64,000 nt of DNA from Ramlibacter ginsenosidimutans (GTDB lineage Bacteria; Pseudomonadota; Gammaproteobacteria; Burkholderiales; Burkholderiaceae_C), in assembly GCF_042678185.1 (NCBI RefSeq), contig NZ_JBHUDQ010000025.1. One strand, given 5' to 3'. Position 1 is the first letter of the stretch. The number at the start of each line of letters is the position of its first letter. Made by a program: the position numbers and the translations under genes. Shown piece after piece: positions 27,369-34,369 of the stretch. Under the pieces are notes generated by a model. That model ran no database searches. It saw nothing but the letters and a program-made list of their open reading frames with translations, and was not told the DNA's origin.

Positions 27369-27444
27369 GCGGGAGTAGCTCAGTTGGTAGAGCGCAACCT
27401 TGCCAAGGTTGAGGTCGAGAGTTCGAGACTCTTCTCCCGCTCCA
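27369..27444 (+). tRNA. tRNA-Gly (anticodon GCC), copy 2
   Basis: Same as copy 1 except T-stem GAGAG/CTCTT instead of GCGAG/CTCGT, a base-pair-preserving double change. It is followed 9 bp later by a strong terminator. Confidence 0.96.
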
Positions 27445-27453
27445 CACACCCAA

Positions 27454-27480
27454 GGGAAGCCGATGCGGCTTCCCTTTTTT
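27454..27480 (+). terminator. Rho-independent terminator after the tRNA Gly-Cys-Gly cluster
   Basis: GGGAAGCCG-ATG-CGGCTTCCC followed by TTTTTT: a perfect 9-bp stem, 3-nt loop and U-run. Confidence 0.93.
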
Positions 27481-27537
27481 CATTCCGGCAGGGCCGTGAG
27501 CCCCGCGCAGCGTGAACCGGTACCATCGTCATCTGTG

Positions 27538-27626
27538 GCGGGGATGGCGTAACCGGTAGCCGCAGCGGGCTTAAAACCCGCCGCCTGGAAACAGGCGTAC
27601 GGGTTCGAGTCCCGTTCCCCGCACCA
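27538..27626 (+). tRNA. tRNA-Leu (anticodon TAA)
   Basis: Acceptor GCGGGGA pairing with TCCCCGC, anticodon arm GCGGG-CTTAAAA-CCCGC presenting TAA, class II variable arm (GCCTGGAAACAGGC), T-loop GGGTTCGAGTCCC and encoded ACCA. It lies beyond the terminator, so it has its own promoter. Confidence 0.95.
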
Positions 27627-27684
27627 GCCTGCGCTGCACGAGCAGCCGAACTCCGGCGCAGCTCACGCAAGCCGTTGCGGCGGC

Positions 27685-27885
27685 TCACGCACACGTGCAG
27701 TTGGCGCACTCGCAGCTGCCGCACTCACAGCCGGCGCTCTGGCAGCTTGCGCATCCGCAGCTCGCGCCCGTGGCGGTCGTGCACTCGCAGGGCGCGCACT
27801 GGCAGGTGCCGCAGCCGCAAGGCGACTGCTGGGCGGCGGTGGTCGACGAACCGGCGGCTTGGATGGTGGTGGTAGAGGAAGTCAT
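27685..27885 (-). CDS. Cysteine-rich metallothionein-like protein
   Basis: 66 residues with 15 cysteines, all after residue 20, and no histidine. The cysteines follow a strict Cys-x-Cys-x-x rhythm in two blocks: CGCGTCQCAPCEC, then after an interruption (CGCASC) CECGSCECANCTC. The first 22 residues are Ser/Thr/Ala/Gln-rich and Cys-free. The pattern is that of metallothioneins that wrap d10 metal ions (Cu(I), Zn, Cd). The His residues and zinc-finger motif of SmtA/BmtA-type bacterial metallothioneins are missing, so it may be a different family. ATG 27885 has GGAGA 8 nt upstream. A 38-bp dyad shared with the DUF3703-FixH operon lies 63-100 bp upstream. Confidence 0.8.
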   Translation of the reverse strand: MTSSTTTIQAAGSSTTAAQQSPCGCGTCQCAPCECTTATGASCGCASCQSAGCECGSCECANCTCA

Positions 27886-27947
27886 TTCAGGTCTCCAGTG
27901 AAGGGGTTGGTGAGGTCTTGATTCTTGTCGTCGAGAGCCATTTCGAC

Positions 27948-27985
27948 TTGAACGCAGAGGCTGGATTGGCAGCCGTTTCGTTCAA
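27948..27985. promoter_or_regulatory. 38-bp interrupted dyad operator (site A)
   Basis: TTGAAC-N5-GGCTG-N6-CAGCC-N5-GTTCAA, perfectly symmetric at all 22 specified positions. Site B at 31087-31124 has the same layout and 18 contiguous identical bases. Within each half the two boxes are centred 10-11 bp apart, one helical turn, as expected for an AraC-family monomer with two helix-turn-helix motifs. The site lies between the metallothionein-like gene (minus) and the araC-type gene (plus) and could control both. Confidence 0.82.
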
Positions 27986-28093
27986 CCGGCCCCGAGCCAT
28001 GAGGCCACCTGTGAAGTCCTGGAACCCGGCGGAGCACCTTGAGTGCGGCCGGCCGGCAGGCGTAGACTGGCGCGAGTCTCGCCAGAGCCGCCC

Positions 28094-28912
28094 ATGGACA
28101 AGCCTTTAGCCAACCCGTACCGAGGTGACTTCCTCGCTTGGTCGGGCGTTTGCGGGTTCATCGGGTCGGGCGGCGGCGGAGGCGCGATCTCGCCGCACTC
28201 CCATTGCGCCATCCAGCTGGTGCTTGGCGCCCCGGGCGGCCTGCGCGTGCAGTTCGGCCGGCGCGGAGAGTGGGTCGCGTGCGCCGCTGCGCTCGTTCCG
28301 TCGCGAGCGACTCACACGATCGACGTGACCGGCTGCGACATGAGCGTCGTGCTCTTCATCGAGCCGGAAACACCCGAGGGCAAGGCCTTGACCGCCCGCC
28401 TGCAGGGCAGGCTCGAGGTCCTCGGGGCCGAGGTCGTGGGAGAAGCTGCCAGGCGCGTGGAGCACGCGTGGCGCGTGGAGAAGAGCCGGGCAGAAGTCAA
28501 CGCGATTTGCGCCCGGCTCATCGAGGACATTTCGAAGACCGCGCCAAGGCAGCCGTCAGACCCGCGCGTGCTGGCCGCGGTGGAGTACCTGCGCGAGAGG
28601 GTCGACCAGTCCGTGTCGCTGCCCGAGGTGGCCAAGGTGGCCAACCTCTCCGCGGACCGGTTCCGGCACCTGTTCGTCGAGGAGACGGGCATGCCGCTGC
28701 GAACCTACGTTCTGTGGCGCCGGCTGCTGCATGTCTGGACGCTGCTCAGCGCCGGAGAAACTCTTTCGAGTGCGGCGCACGCGGCGGGCTTTGCGGACTC
28801 TGCGCATCTGTCCCGAACGGCCCGGACCATGTTCGGCCTGCCGCCGTCGGTGTTGCAGATGAAGGGGCCGCTGAGCGAACGCGAACTGGCACGAGAGCCT
28901 CACTTCGCCTGA
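28094..28912 (+). CDS. AraC-family transcriptional regulator of the metallothionein/MauG module
   Basis: 272 residues. The N-terminal cupin-like sensor (about residues 1-150) has a possible metal-binding cluster PHSHCAIQL near residue 37 and further cysteines. The C-terminal 100 residues are an AraC/XylS DNA-binding domain: first helix-turn-helix in SLPEVAKVANLSADRFRHLF, second in TLSSAAHAAGFADSAHLSR. ATG 28094 is chosen as the start that excludes low-complexity upstream codons. It is divergent from the metallothionein-like gene and its 3' end overlaps the mauG-like gene by 13 nt. It is the best candidate to bind the two 38-bp dyads; the inducer is unknown. Confidence 0.9.
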   Translation: MDKPLANPYRGDFLAWSGVCGFIGSGGGGGAISPHSHCAIQLVLGAPGGLRVQFGRRGEWVACAAALVPSRATHTIDVTGCDMSVVLFIEPETPEGKALTARLQGRLEVLGAEVVGEAARRVEHAWRVEKSRAEVNAICARLIEDISKTAPRQPSDPRVLAAVEYLRERVDQSVSLPEVAKVANLSADRFRHLFVEETGMPLRTYVLWRRLLHVWTLLSAGETLSSAAHAAGFADSAHLSRTARTMFGLPPSVLQMKGPLSERELAREPHFA

Positions 28913-30198
28913 ACCACGGGCCCGGTGAGCGCTCCCAGGAAGGCAGCGACGTCCTGGACTTCGGCGGGTGACAGCCGGATGGTCTGCCGGTCGGAGCGCT
29001 TCTCACCGGGTTGCGCCAGCTCGCTGTGACCCAGCACTGCCTTCGGCGATGCTGCGTAGTGCTGGACCACCTGTTCGAGCGTGGTGAACTGGCCAGCGTG
29101 CATGTACGGCGCTCGTTCGGCGACGTTGCGCAGGCTCGGCGTCCTGAAAGCGGCCAGCTGGCCCGGGTCGTTGGCGGCCAGGAACTGAAGCTCCCCGCAT
29201 TGCTCCGCCTTCGCGTCGCTGTAGCGGCCCAGGCAGTTGAATTCATCCTGCAGCAACTTCTTCAAGCCCTCGGCGCGCCCGGGGTCGGGATGCGCGCGGT
29301 CCGCCGGCGGCACGCCCGTGTTGTGGAATGCGTGGTCCGTCAGCATCGGGCCGTTGTGACAGGTGACGCACTGCCCCTTGGTGAGGAACAGTCGCAGTCC
29401 GCGCACTTCCTGTGGCGAGAGCACCTCCTGCCCGCGGCCATCCCCGCTGACGGTGGCCTCCGCGTACTTGTCGAAGCGGGATTCTCCGTACGAGATGTTG
29501 CGTTCGAACGCGGCGATCGCCTTGCCCATGTTCGCGAACACCCGGTTGGCAGCGTCGCGGCTGCTCGCGGACATCGCCGCCCAGGCGGCTCGCTCGGCCT
29601 CCGTGCCGCCGGGCGAGGCGTCGTCCGGCAGCTTGCCGAGCGCCGGCATGGGGCCGAAGACGGCCTGGTACTGCTCCTTGTAGTGAGCCTGAACCAGCTT
29701 GACGAAACGGACCCGGTTTCCGCCGTGCTCCGCGGCGTCTTCCAACGGACCGAGGGCCTGCGACCAGGTGCTGTCCTTGCGACCGTCCCAGAACAGGAAG
29801 GGCGAGTGTGCAGCGCCCATGACAGGCATGGTGCGTCGCTTGCCGATGCCCAGGCCCTGGCCGAACTGGCGGCCGTCCTGGAACTGCTTGTCTGCCGAAT
29901 GGCAACTGGCGCAGGCCACCTGGCCGTTCCTGCTCAGGCGCGTGTCGTTGAAGAGGGCGCGACCGAGCGCCGCTGCGTCCGCGCGTTGCTCGTAGGCATT
30001 GGAAGCATCGACGGGCCGGGGGCCGGCCTCCTTCAGCCTCATGGTGCCCAGGGTGGCCGTCTCTTGCGCACTCCACCTGTCACGCAACGGAGTCTTGTCC
30101 AGGGCTTGCGCAGTGGCGACCGTCAACAGGCACCCGGCGACCAGCGCCGCGGCGCCCGCCAACCACGAGGTCTTCGCACTGGAGACATCGTCATTCAC
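28900..30198 (-). CDS. MauG/cytochrome c peroxidase-family dihaem protein
   Basis: 432 residues with a signal peptide (hydrophobic residues 10-32) and two c-type haem motifs, CASCH near residue 97 and CVTCH near residue 280, separated as in bacterial dihaem peroxidases. ERAPYMHAGQFTTLEQVVQHY near the C-terminus matches the CCP/MauG axial-ligand region. Family members reduce hydrogen peroxide or oxidise protein residues; some mature copper-binding peptides. Its start overlaps the stop of the DUF3703-FixH gene (ATGA 30195-30198), so the two are one operon. Confidence 0.9.
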   Translation of the reverse strand: MNDDVSSAKTSWLAGAAALVAGCLLTVATAQALDKTPLRDRWSAQETATLGTMRLKEAGPRPVDASNAYEQRADAAALGRALFNDTRLSRNGQVACASCHSADKQFQDGRQFGQGLGIGKRRTMPVMGAAHSPFLFWDGRKDSTWSQALGPLEDAAEHGGNRVRFVKLVQAHYKEQYQAVFGPMPALGKLPDDASPGGTEAERAAWAAMSASSRDAANRVFANMGKAIAAFERNISYGESRFDKYAEATVSGDGRGQEVLSPQEVRGLRLFLTKGQCVTCHNGPMLTDHAFHNTGVPPADRAHPDPGRAEGLKKLLQDEFNCLGRYSDAKAEQCGELQFLAANDPGQLAAFRTPSLRNVAERAPYMHAGQFTTLEQVVQHYAASPKAVLGHSELAQPGEKRSDRQTIRLSPAEVQDVAAFLGALTGPVVQAK

Positions 30199-31028
30199 TG
30201 CCGCACCTTCGGCGCTTCAACCACGGTGTTGAAGGTCACCTTGTCGGCGCCCCGGGGACCGTCGATGGCGAGCTTCACTTCCCACCAGCCCGTCATGCTG
30301 AATTTCATCCCATCGAGTTGGTAGATGCCGTCGGCCAGCTCGCGGGTGACGCGCGGCTGCGTGGGCAGGCCATGTCCGTGCTGCGGCATGCCACCGTCGA
30401 CGGCGAACCTGGCCCCATGAACGGGAACGCCGTCCGGTGTGGCCAGCTTCACCTTCCAGCTGTGCATCTGGTTGATGGCCGGCGCCTGTGCGGGCGGCAC
30501 CAGGGCAACGCGATAGACGCCGGCTGCAGAGGGCTTCTCGAGCGAGACGTCCAGGTCCTTCGGCATCGTGCCGCAGGCGGTCATCCCCAAGGTGGTGAGC
30601 GCGGCGATCGCTGCGAAGGCGACCGTTGCGGACAGCCGGCGCCGGCTGGCGGGGCGCCCGGGCTTCGCGTCCTGGCGTGCGGCCTGGATGAGAGGCCGCA
30701 GGTCCTGAGGCACGGGCATGCGGCGAAAGCCGCTGACGTCGGCGCCGCCGGTATTGCCTTCCGGCACGAGTCCGAATGCGGTGAAGACGGCTGCGGCCAC
30801 CAGGCGCCAGGCCTGCCCGAAGGCTTCGCCCGCCCTGCGATTGCGCACGGCAAACCGGAACATGCGCCAGTGCACGCGCACATGTTCAGCGGTCGCGGGC
30901 TGGCCCAGCACGTGTGCGCGCTCCAGGTGCTCGAACGCCGTGGTGAAGTGCCCGCGCGATTCGGCCGACGCTGCGGCGTCGAGCTCTGCTTGCACGCTGG
31001 GCTGGATGAGAAGGGCGAAGGTCGCCAT
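30195..31028 (-). CDS. DUF3703-FixH fusion lipoprotein
   Basis: 277 residues made of two parts normally found as separate proteins. Residues 1-115 match DUF3703 in pattern (LIQPSVQAELDAA, ATAEHVRVHWRMFRFAVR, ending PEGNTGGADVSGFRRMPVPQDL). A basic stretch, a hydrophobic segment and a lipobox-like TLGMTAC follow near residue 158. The rest is a FixH/auxin-binding-like beta domain with MHSWKVKL, GGMPQHGHGLPT and GMKFSMTGWWEV, rich in Met and His. The start ATG 31028 has GGAG 7 nt upstream; upstream in-frame codons contain operator site B and are unlikely to be translated. The Met/His loop suggests copper handling, which is inference. Confidence 0.8.
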   Translation of the reverse strand: MATFALLIQPSVQAELDAAASAESRGHFTTAFEHLERAHVLGQPATAEHVRVHWRMFRFAVRNRRAGEAFGQAWRLVAAAVFTAFGLVPEGNTGGADVSGFRRMPVPQDLRPLIQAARQDAKPGRPASRRRLSATVAFAAIAALTTLGMTACGTMPKDLDVSLEKPSAAGVYRVALVPPAQAPAINQMHSWKVKLATPDGVPVHGARFAVDGGMPQHGHGLPTQPRVTRELADGIYQLDGMKFSMTGWWEVKLAIDGPRGADKVTFNTVVEAPKVRQ

Positions 31029-31086
31029 AGGGTGCTCCGAGTAGGTTGCGAAGCACCTGATTTTTCCGGCCGGAGCGCGTGCGGGC

Positions 31087-31124
31087 TTGAACAGATCGGC
31101 TGAAGCCGCAGCCGTTTCGTTCAA
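31087..31124. promoter_or_regulatory. 38-bp interrupted dyad operator (site B)
   Basis: TTGAAC-N5-GGCTG-N6-CAGCC-N5-GTTCAA, same spacing as site A at 27948-27985. It lies 59-96 bp upstream of the DUF3703-FixH start, against 63-100 bp for site A and the metallothionein-like gene. Only the spacers differ between halves; one half-site, including its N5 spacer, is identical in both sites. Confidence 0.82.
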
Positions 31125-31273
31125 CAGTGCTCAGGCCCGGGGTTCCTGGCGAACTGCGTGACCTGCAATTTGCGGCCCTCGAACCAGGGCGTCCCGGTTC
31201 ATTCCGGGTCGATGCACTAGTGGCGAAGGCTCGCGGGCGAAGCGGCTCGGAATGCGCTGCGTTGCCACCATCG

Positions 31274-32197
31274 TCATTGCGCAGTAGCGGCACTGCCCGC
31301 GGCGGCCGGATTCTCGCGATACGCCCGCGCGGGCTTGCCGCGCGCGGATGCCGCCGCAGTGCGCACGCCGGTGCCGGCCGGCGGATGCGCGCCCGGTTGC
31401 GTGACGTCCCAGGACCCGAAGACCTGCCGCGTCGTCTTGATCTCCGGCAGGATGTAGACGATCGCTCCCGTCTTCTTCACGGCGGGACTGAGCACGTGAT
31501 CGTAGAAGGCGGGCGGCAGGTTGATGCAACCGAACGAGATGCGGCGCTGGTTCGGATCCGGCGACGCGAGCCGCCGCGCGCGCTGCTCCGCTGGCGTGCC
31601 CTTGATGACCCGATGCATCGCCAGCGCGAGGTCGTAGTCGATCCACACGATGTCCTCGCCCTGCGTGTTCTCGCCCGGCTCGGCGACGAAGCGGCCGGCC
31701 GGCGTGGTCTTCTCGTCGTCGCGGATCTGGGACAGGGGCTTGTCGCCGATACCGGGCTCCGCGTCGTCACCGACCGCGAGTCCCAGGAGCACGGGCGCGC
31801 TGGACACGAGCCGTCCCGACGGATCGAGGGCGTAGACCATGGCCGCCTTCTTGTCGAGGATCACGACCGAGTGGCCATGGTTGTCGCCTGTGTAGAACGA
31901 CCAGTTCGCCACCTCGCGCACAGCGGCCGACACGTGCACGCCGCGGAAGTCGGCGAGCCGGTGGGGCGCCGCGGGATGCGTCGGCGGGACCGGCACAGCG
32001 GGCCGAACCGGTGCGGACACCTCCGGTGCAGCGGCCGGTGCGGAGACCTCGGGTGTCTGGTGCAGCGGATGCGCGCGCATCCAGGGGATCGCGATCGCCA
32101 GCGCGATCGCACCTATGACGACGCCTTGCGCGAGGGAGCGCAGGAACTCGGACTTCGGCGGGCGAGCTTGGAGGTCGGGCGGCATGGTCGAGGACAT
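31274..32197 (-). CDS. L,D-transpeptidase (YkuD) family protein
   Basis: 307 residues. An N-terminal membrane anchor (LAQGVVIGAIALAIAIPW, about residues 23-40) is followed by a Pro/Ala-rich linker (APVRPAVPVPPTHPAAPHR) and a YkuD-type domain: HSVVILDKKAAMVYAL, TTPAGRF, AMHRV and the catalytic RRISFGCINLP with nucleophile Cys. Such enzymes cross-link peptidoglycan 3-3 or attach proteins to it. A second ATG 12 nt downstream (32185) could be the start. The C-terminus is Ala/Pro-rich and low in complexity. Confidence 0.85.
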   Translation of the reverse strand: MSSTMPPDLQARPPKSEFLRSLAQGVVIGAIALAIAIPWMRAHPLHQTPEVSAPAAAPEVSAPVRPAVPVPPTHPAAPHRLADFRGVHVSAAVREVANWSFYTGDNHGHSVVILDKKAAMVYALDPSGRLVSSAPVLLGLAVGDDAEPGIGDKPLSQIRDDEKTTPAGRFVAEPGENTQGEDIVWIDYDLALAMHRVIKGTPAEQRARRLASPDPNQRRISFGCINLPPAFYDHVLSPAVKKTGAIVYILPEIKTTRQVFGSWDVTQPGAHPPAGTGVRTAAASARGKPARAYRENPAAAGSAATAQ

Positions 32198-32545
32198 CGG
32201 ACACCACAGCTTAGGAAGCGGTGCACAGCCTGTGCGTGCAGCGTGGTAGCACGTCCAGGTAGGACGCGAGCGCGAACCGCATCGGTTCGCAGCGGACGGC
32301 GCGCAGGAAGGAAAGCCCACGGACTCCGGATCGTCGAGGGCACCTCCGGTAAGCCTGTTCCCTAAGTGCGGCTGAAGTAACTCGACAGGGAGGGAAACCA
32401 CCAGTTGTGGTTGAGGGCCCGGAGGCCAGAGCATTAATGCTTGGTCAGGTTGCAGCAAGGTGCGATGGCGCCGCGCCAGCCGACCCGCAGGAACGATGTT
32501 CGTGCCCGATGGCGGGCGCGGCCTGCGCAACCACAAGGAGGCACG
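32198..32545. promoter_or_regulatory. 348-bp divergent spacer with palindromes before the oxlT-like gene
   Basis: No gene is seen. GCGAACCG-CAT-CGGTTCGC (32272-32290) is a perfect dyad or hairpin, and AGCATTAATGCT (32430-32441) is a perfect 12-bp palindrome of operator type. The Shine-Dalgarno AAGGAGG (32535-32541) of the MFS gene closes the region. The palindromes are seen; their role is inferred. Confidence 0.45.
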
Positions 32546-33850
32546 ATGGCAACCCCCGAAATGGCAGCCGGATCCTATCCGGTCGGTTCGACGACGCAGG
32601 CGGCGCACCGCCCGGCATATCGCTGGGGCCAGCTGCTGATCGGCATCGTCTGCATGGCGATGATTGCCAACCTGCAGTACGGCTGGACCCTGTTCGTGAA
32701 CCCGATCGGCGACCGGCACGGCTGGAGCCGCGCGGCCATCCAGGTGGCGTTCACGATCTTCGTGCTCACCGAAACCTGGCTGGTGCCCGTCGAGGGTTAC
32801 CTCGTCGACCGCTTCGGCCCGCGCATCGTCGTCATGATCGGCGGCGTGCTGTGCGGCCTGGGTTGGGTGGTCAACTCCTACGCGCAGACGCTGACCATGC
32901 TGTACGTCGGTGCGGCGATCGGCGGCATCGGCGCGGGTGCCGTCTACGGCACCTGCGTCGGCAACTCGCTCAAGTGGTTCCCGGACCGCCGCGGGCTGGC
33001 CGCAGGCCTCACGGCAGCGGGTTTTGGCGCAGGCTCGGCCTTGACGGTGATCCCGATCTCGGCCTTCATCAAGTCCAGCGGCTACGAAGCCGCGTTCCTG
33101 TACTTCGGCATCGGCCAGGGCCTGGTGGTGTTCGCCCTGTCGTGGCTGCTGACGCGCGCGCCGGAGGCACGCAGGATCGGCGGCGAGGCCAAGGTGCAGC
33201 AGACGCGCCGCGACTATTCGCCCGGGGAGATCGTGCGCAAGCCGGTGTTCTGGGTCATGTACGCAATGTTCGTGATGGTTGGCGCCGGCGGGCTGATGGC
33301 GGTCGCGCAACTCGCGCCCATCGCGAAGGACTTCAAGATCGCGGACGTGCCCGTCGACATCATGGGGCTCGTGCTGCCCGCGCTCACCTTCGCGCTGGCC
33401 ATCGACCGCGTCCTGAACGGTGTCACCCGCCCGTTCTTCGGCTGGGTGTCGGACCAGATCGGCCGCGAGCTCACCATGCTGATCGCCTTCGGGCTCGAGG
33501 CGATCGGTATCATGGCGCTGTACACGTTCGGGCAGGACCCGGTGGCGTTCGTGATCCTGACCGGCCTGGTGTTCTTCGCCTGGGGCGAGATCTACAGCCT
33601 GTTCCCGTCGACCTGCGCGGACACCTTCGGCTCCAAGTTCGCGGCGGCCAACGCGGGCCTGCTGTACACCGCCAAGGGCACCGCCTCCTTGCTCGTGCCG
33701 CTGTCGAGCGTGCTGGTTGCGGCGACCGGCAGCTGGCACTCAGTCTTCCTCGTGGCAGCGACCTTGAACGCAGTCGCCGCCTTGATGGCGTGGTTCGTGC
33801 TGCGACCGATGCGCCGTGCGCAGATGGACGCGTCCGCACGGGAAGCCTGA
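32546..33850 (+). CDS. MFS transporter, oxalate:formate antiporter-like (OxlT family)
   Basis: 434 residues with twelve predicted membrane segments. The N-terminal half shows YGWTLFVNPIGDRHGWSRAAIQ and the MFS loop VDRFGPRIVV, the second half FFGWVSDQIGRE, typical of the oxalate/formate antiporter subfamily. These carriers exchange dicarboxylates for monocarboxylates or import organic acids; no frc/oxc genes are nearby, so oxalate is not assured. A hairpin and a small membrane-protein gene follow. Confidence 0.85.
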   Translation: MATPEMAAGSYPVGSTTQAAHRPAYRWGQLLIGIVCMAMIANLQYGWTLFVNPIGDRHGWSRAAIQVAFTIFVLTETWLVPVEGYLVDRFGPRIVVMIGGVLCGLGWVVNSYAQTLTMLYVGAAIGGIGAGAVYGTCVGNSLKWFPDRRGLAAGLTAAGFGAGSALTVIPISAFIKSSGYEAAFLYFGIGQGLVVFALSWLLTRAPEARRIGGEAKVQQTRRDYSPGEIVRKPVFWVMYAMFVMVGAGGLMAVAQLAPIAKDFKIADVPVDIMGLVLPALTFALAIDRVLNGVTRPFFGWVSDQIGRELTMLIAFGLEAIGIMALYTFGQDPVAFVILTGLVFFAWGEIYSLFPSTCADTFGSKFAAANAGLLYTAKGTASLLVPLSSVLVAATGSWHSVFLVAATLNAVAALMAWFVLRPMRRAQMDASAREA

Positions 33851-33856
33851 CCTGAC

Positions 33857-33881
33857 GGGCGCGGCCGCACCGGCCGCGCCC
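33857..33881. terminator. Hairpin between the MFS gene and the small membrane protein
   Basis: GGGCGCGGCCG-CAC-CGGCCGCGCCC, a perfect 11-bp stem with 3-nt loop, 6 bp after the MFS stop. It lacks a U-run, so it is more likely an mRNA stability or partial-attenuation element than a full terminator. Confidence 0.5.
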
Positions 33882-33904
33882 GCCCTTCCAGCGGGAGAAC
33901 GCCC

Positions 33905-34123
33905 ATGAGCGACGACTCCGACCTGCTCATCGCCGCCGCCGCCACCGCGGCCGTGTTCACCTGGGTGGGCACGCGCGCAAGCAGGAGCCGGGCGGTGCGG
34001 CGACGCGAATGGCGGGCTCTGGCGAAGGACATCCGCGCGGGGCTGCTGCGCAGCTGGCGGGAGTCGCCGGGTTATCTCTTCGTCAGCGGGATCCGCGAGC
34101 TGTTCAAGCGGAAGAGAAAGTAG
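33905..34123 (+). CDS. Small single-pass membrane protein of unknown function
   Basis: 72 residues: an N-terminal hydrophobic segment (LLIAAAATAAVFTWVG) then a strongly basic cytoplasmic tail ending FKRKRK. It starts 54 bp after the OxlT-like gene, with GGGAG before the ATG, and is followed by a terminator, so it is probably co-transcribed and may be an accessory peptide of the carrier. I do not recognise a family. Confidence 0.65.
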   Translation: MSDDSDLLIAAAATAAVFTWVGTRASRSRAVRRREWRALAKDIRAGLLRSWRESPGYLFVSGIRELFKRKRK

Positions 34124-34125
34124 GC

Positions 34126-34159
34126 AAGGAGGGCGCCAGCGGCGCCTTCCTGCGTTTTT
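34126..34159 (+). terminator. Rho-independent terminator
   Basis: AAGGAGGGCGCC-AGC-GGCGCCTTCCT forms a stem with one mismatch and is followed by GCGTTTTT. It ends the MFS/small-protein operon. The rest of the spacer to 34369 holds a GCGGCC-N6-GGCCGC hairpin near 34300 and no gene. Confidence 0.8.
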
Positions 34160-34369
34160 GGCGCTGTGGCCGCCTGTGGCTGCCGGCCGCCTGCCGCGGC
34201 GGCGGCTCAGCCGCGCGCCCGCAGGGTGCGCGTAAAATCACAGGCTGCGTCTCATTGGCGTCCCGGTAATCCTGGTCCTGGCACCAGGCAAACAAAGCGC
34301 GGCCTTGAACGGCCGCGAGCAACTAAGATATCCAAGGACGGAACGGCCACCAGAGGGCCGGAGAGCACC

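Noticed and set aside
27675..27875. Plus-strand frames opposite the metallothionein-like gene (Arg- or Gln/His-rich)
   Set aside because: They lack a ribosome site; the minus-strand frame has GGAGA at proper distance, regular Cys spacing and the shared dyad upstream.
27892..27985. TTG-started small frame LNETAANPASAFK... ahead of the metallothionein-like gene, similar to a frame at 31124
   Set aside because: The similarity is explained by the shared 38-bp dyad. The perfect symmetry is at DNA level and no ribosome site precedes the TTG.
27948..31124. ECF sigma factor promoter (TTGAAC as -35) instead of an operator
   Set aside because: The symmetric second half and the one-turn box spacing fit an AraC dimer better; no ECF gene is in the module. 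Some promoter function of the GTTCAA/TTGAAC boxes is not excluded.
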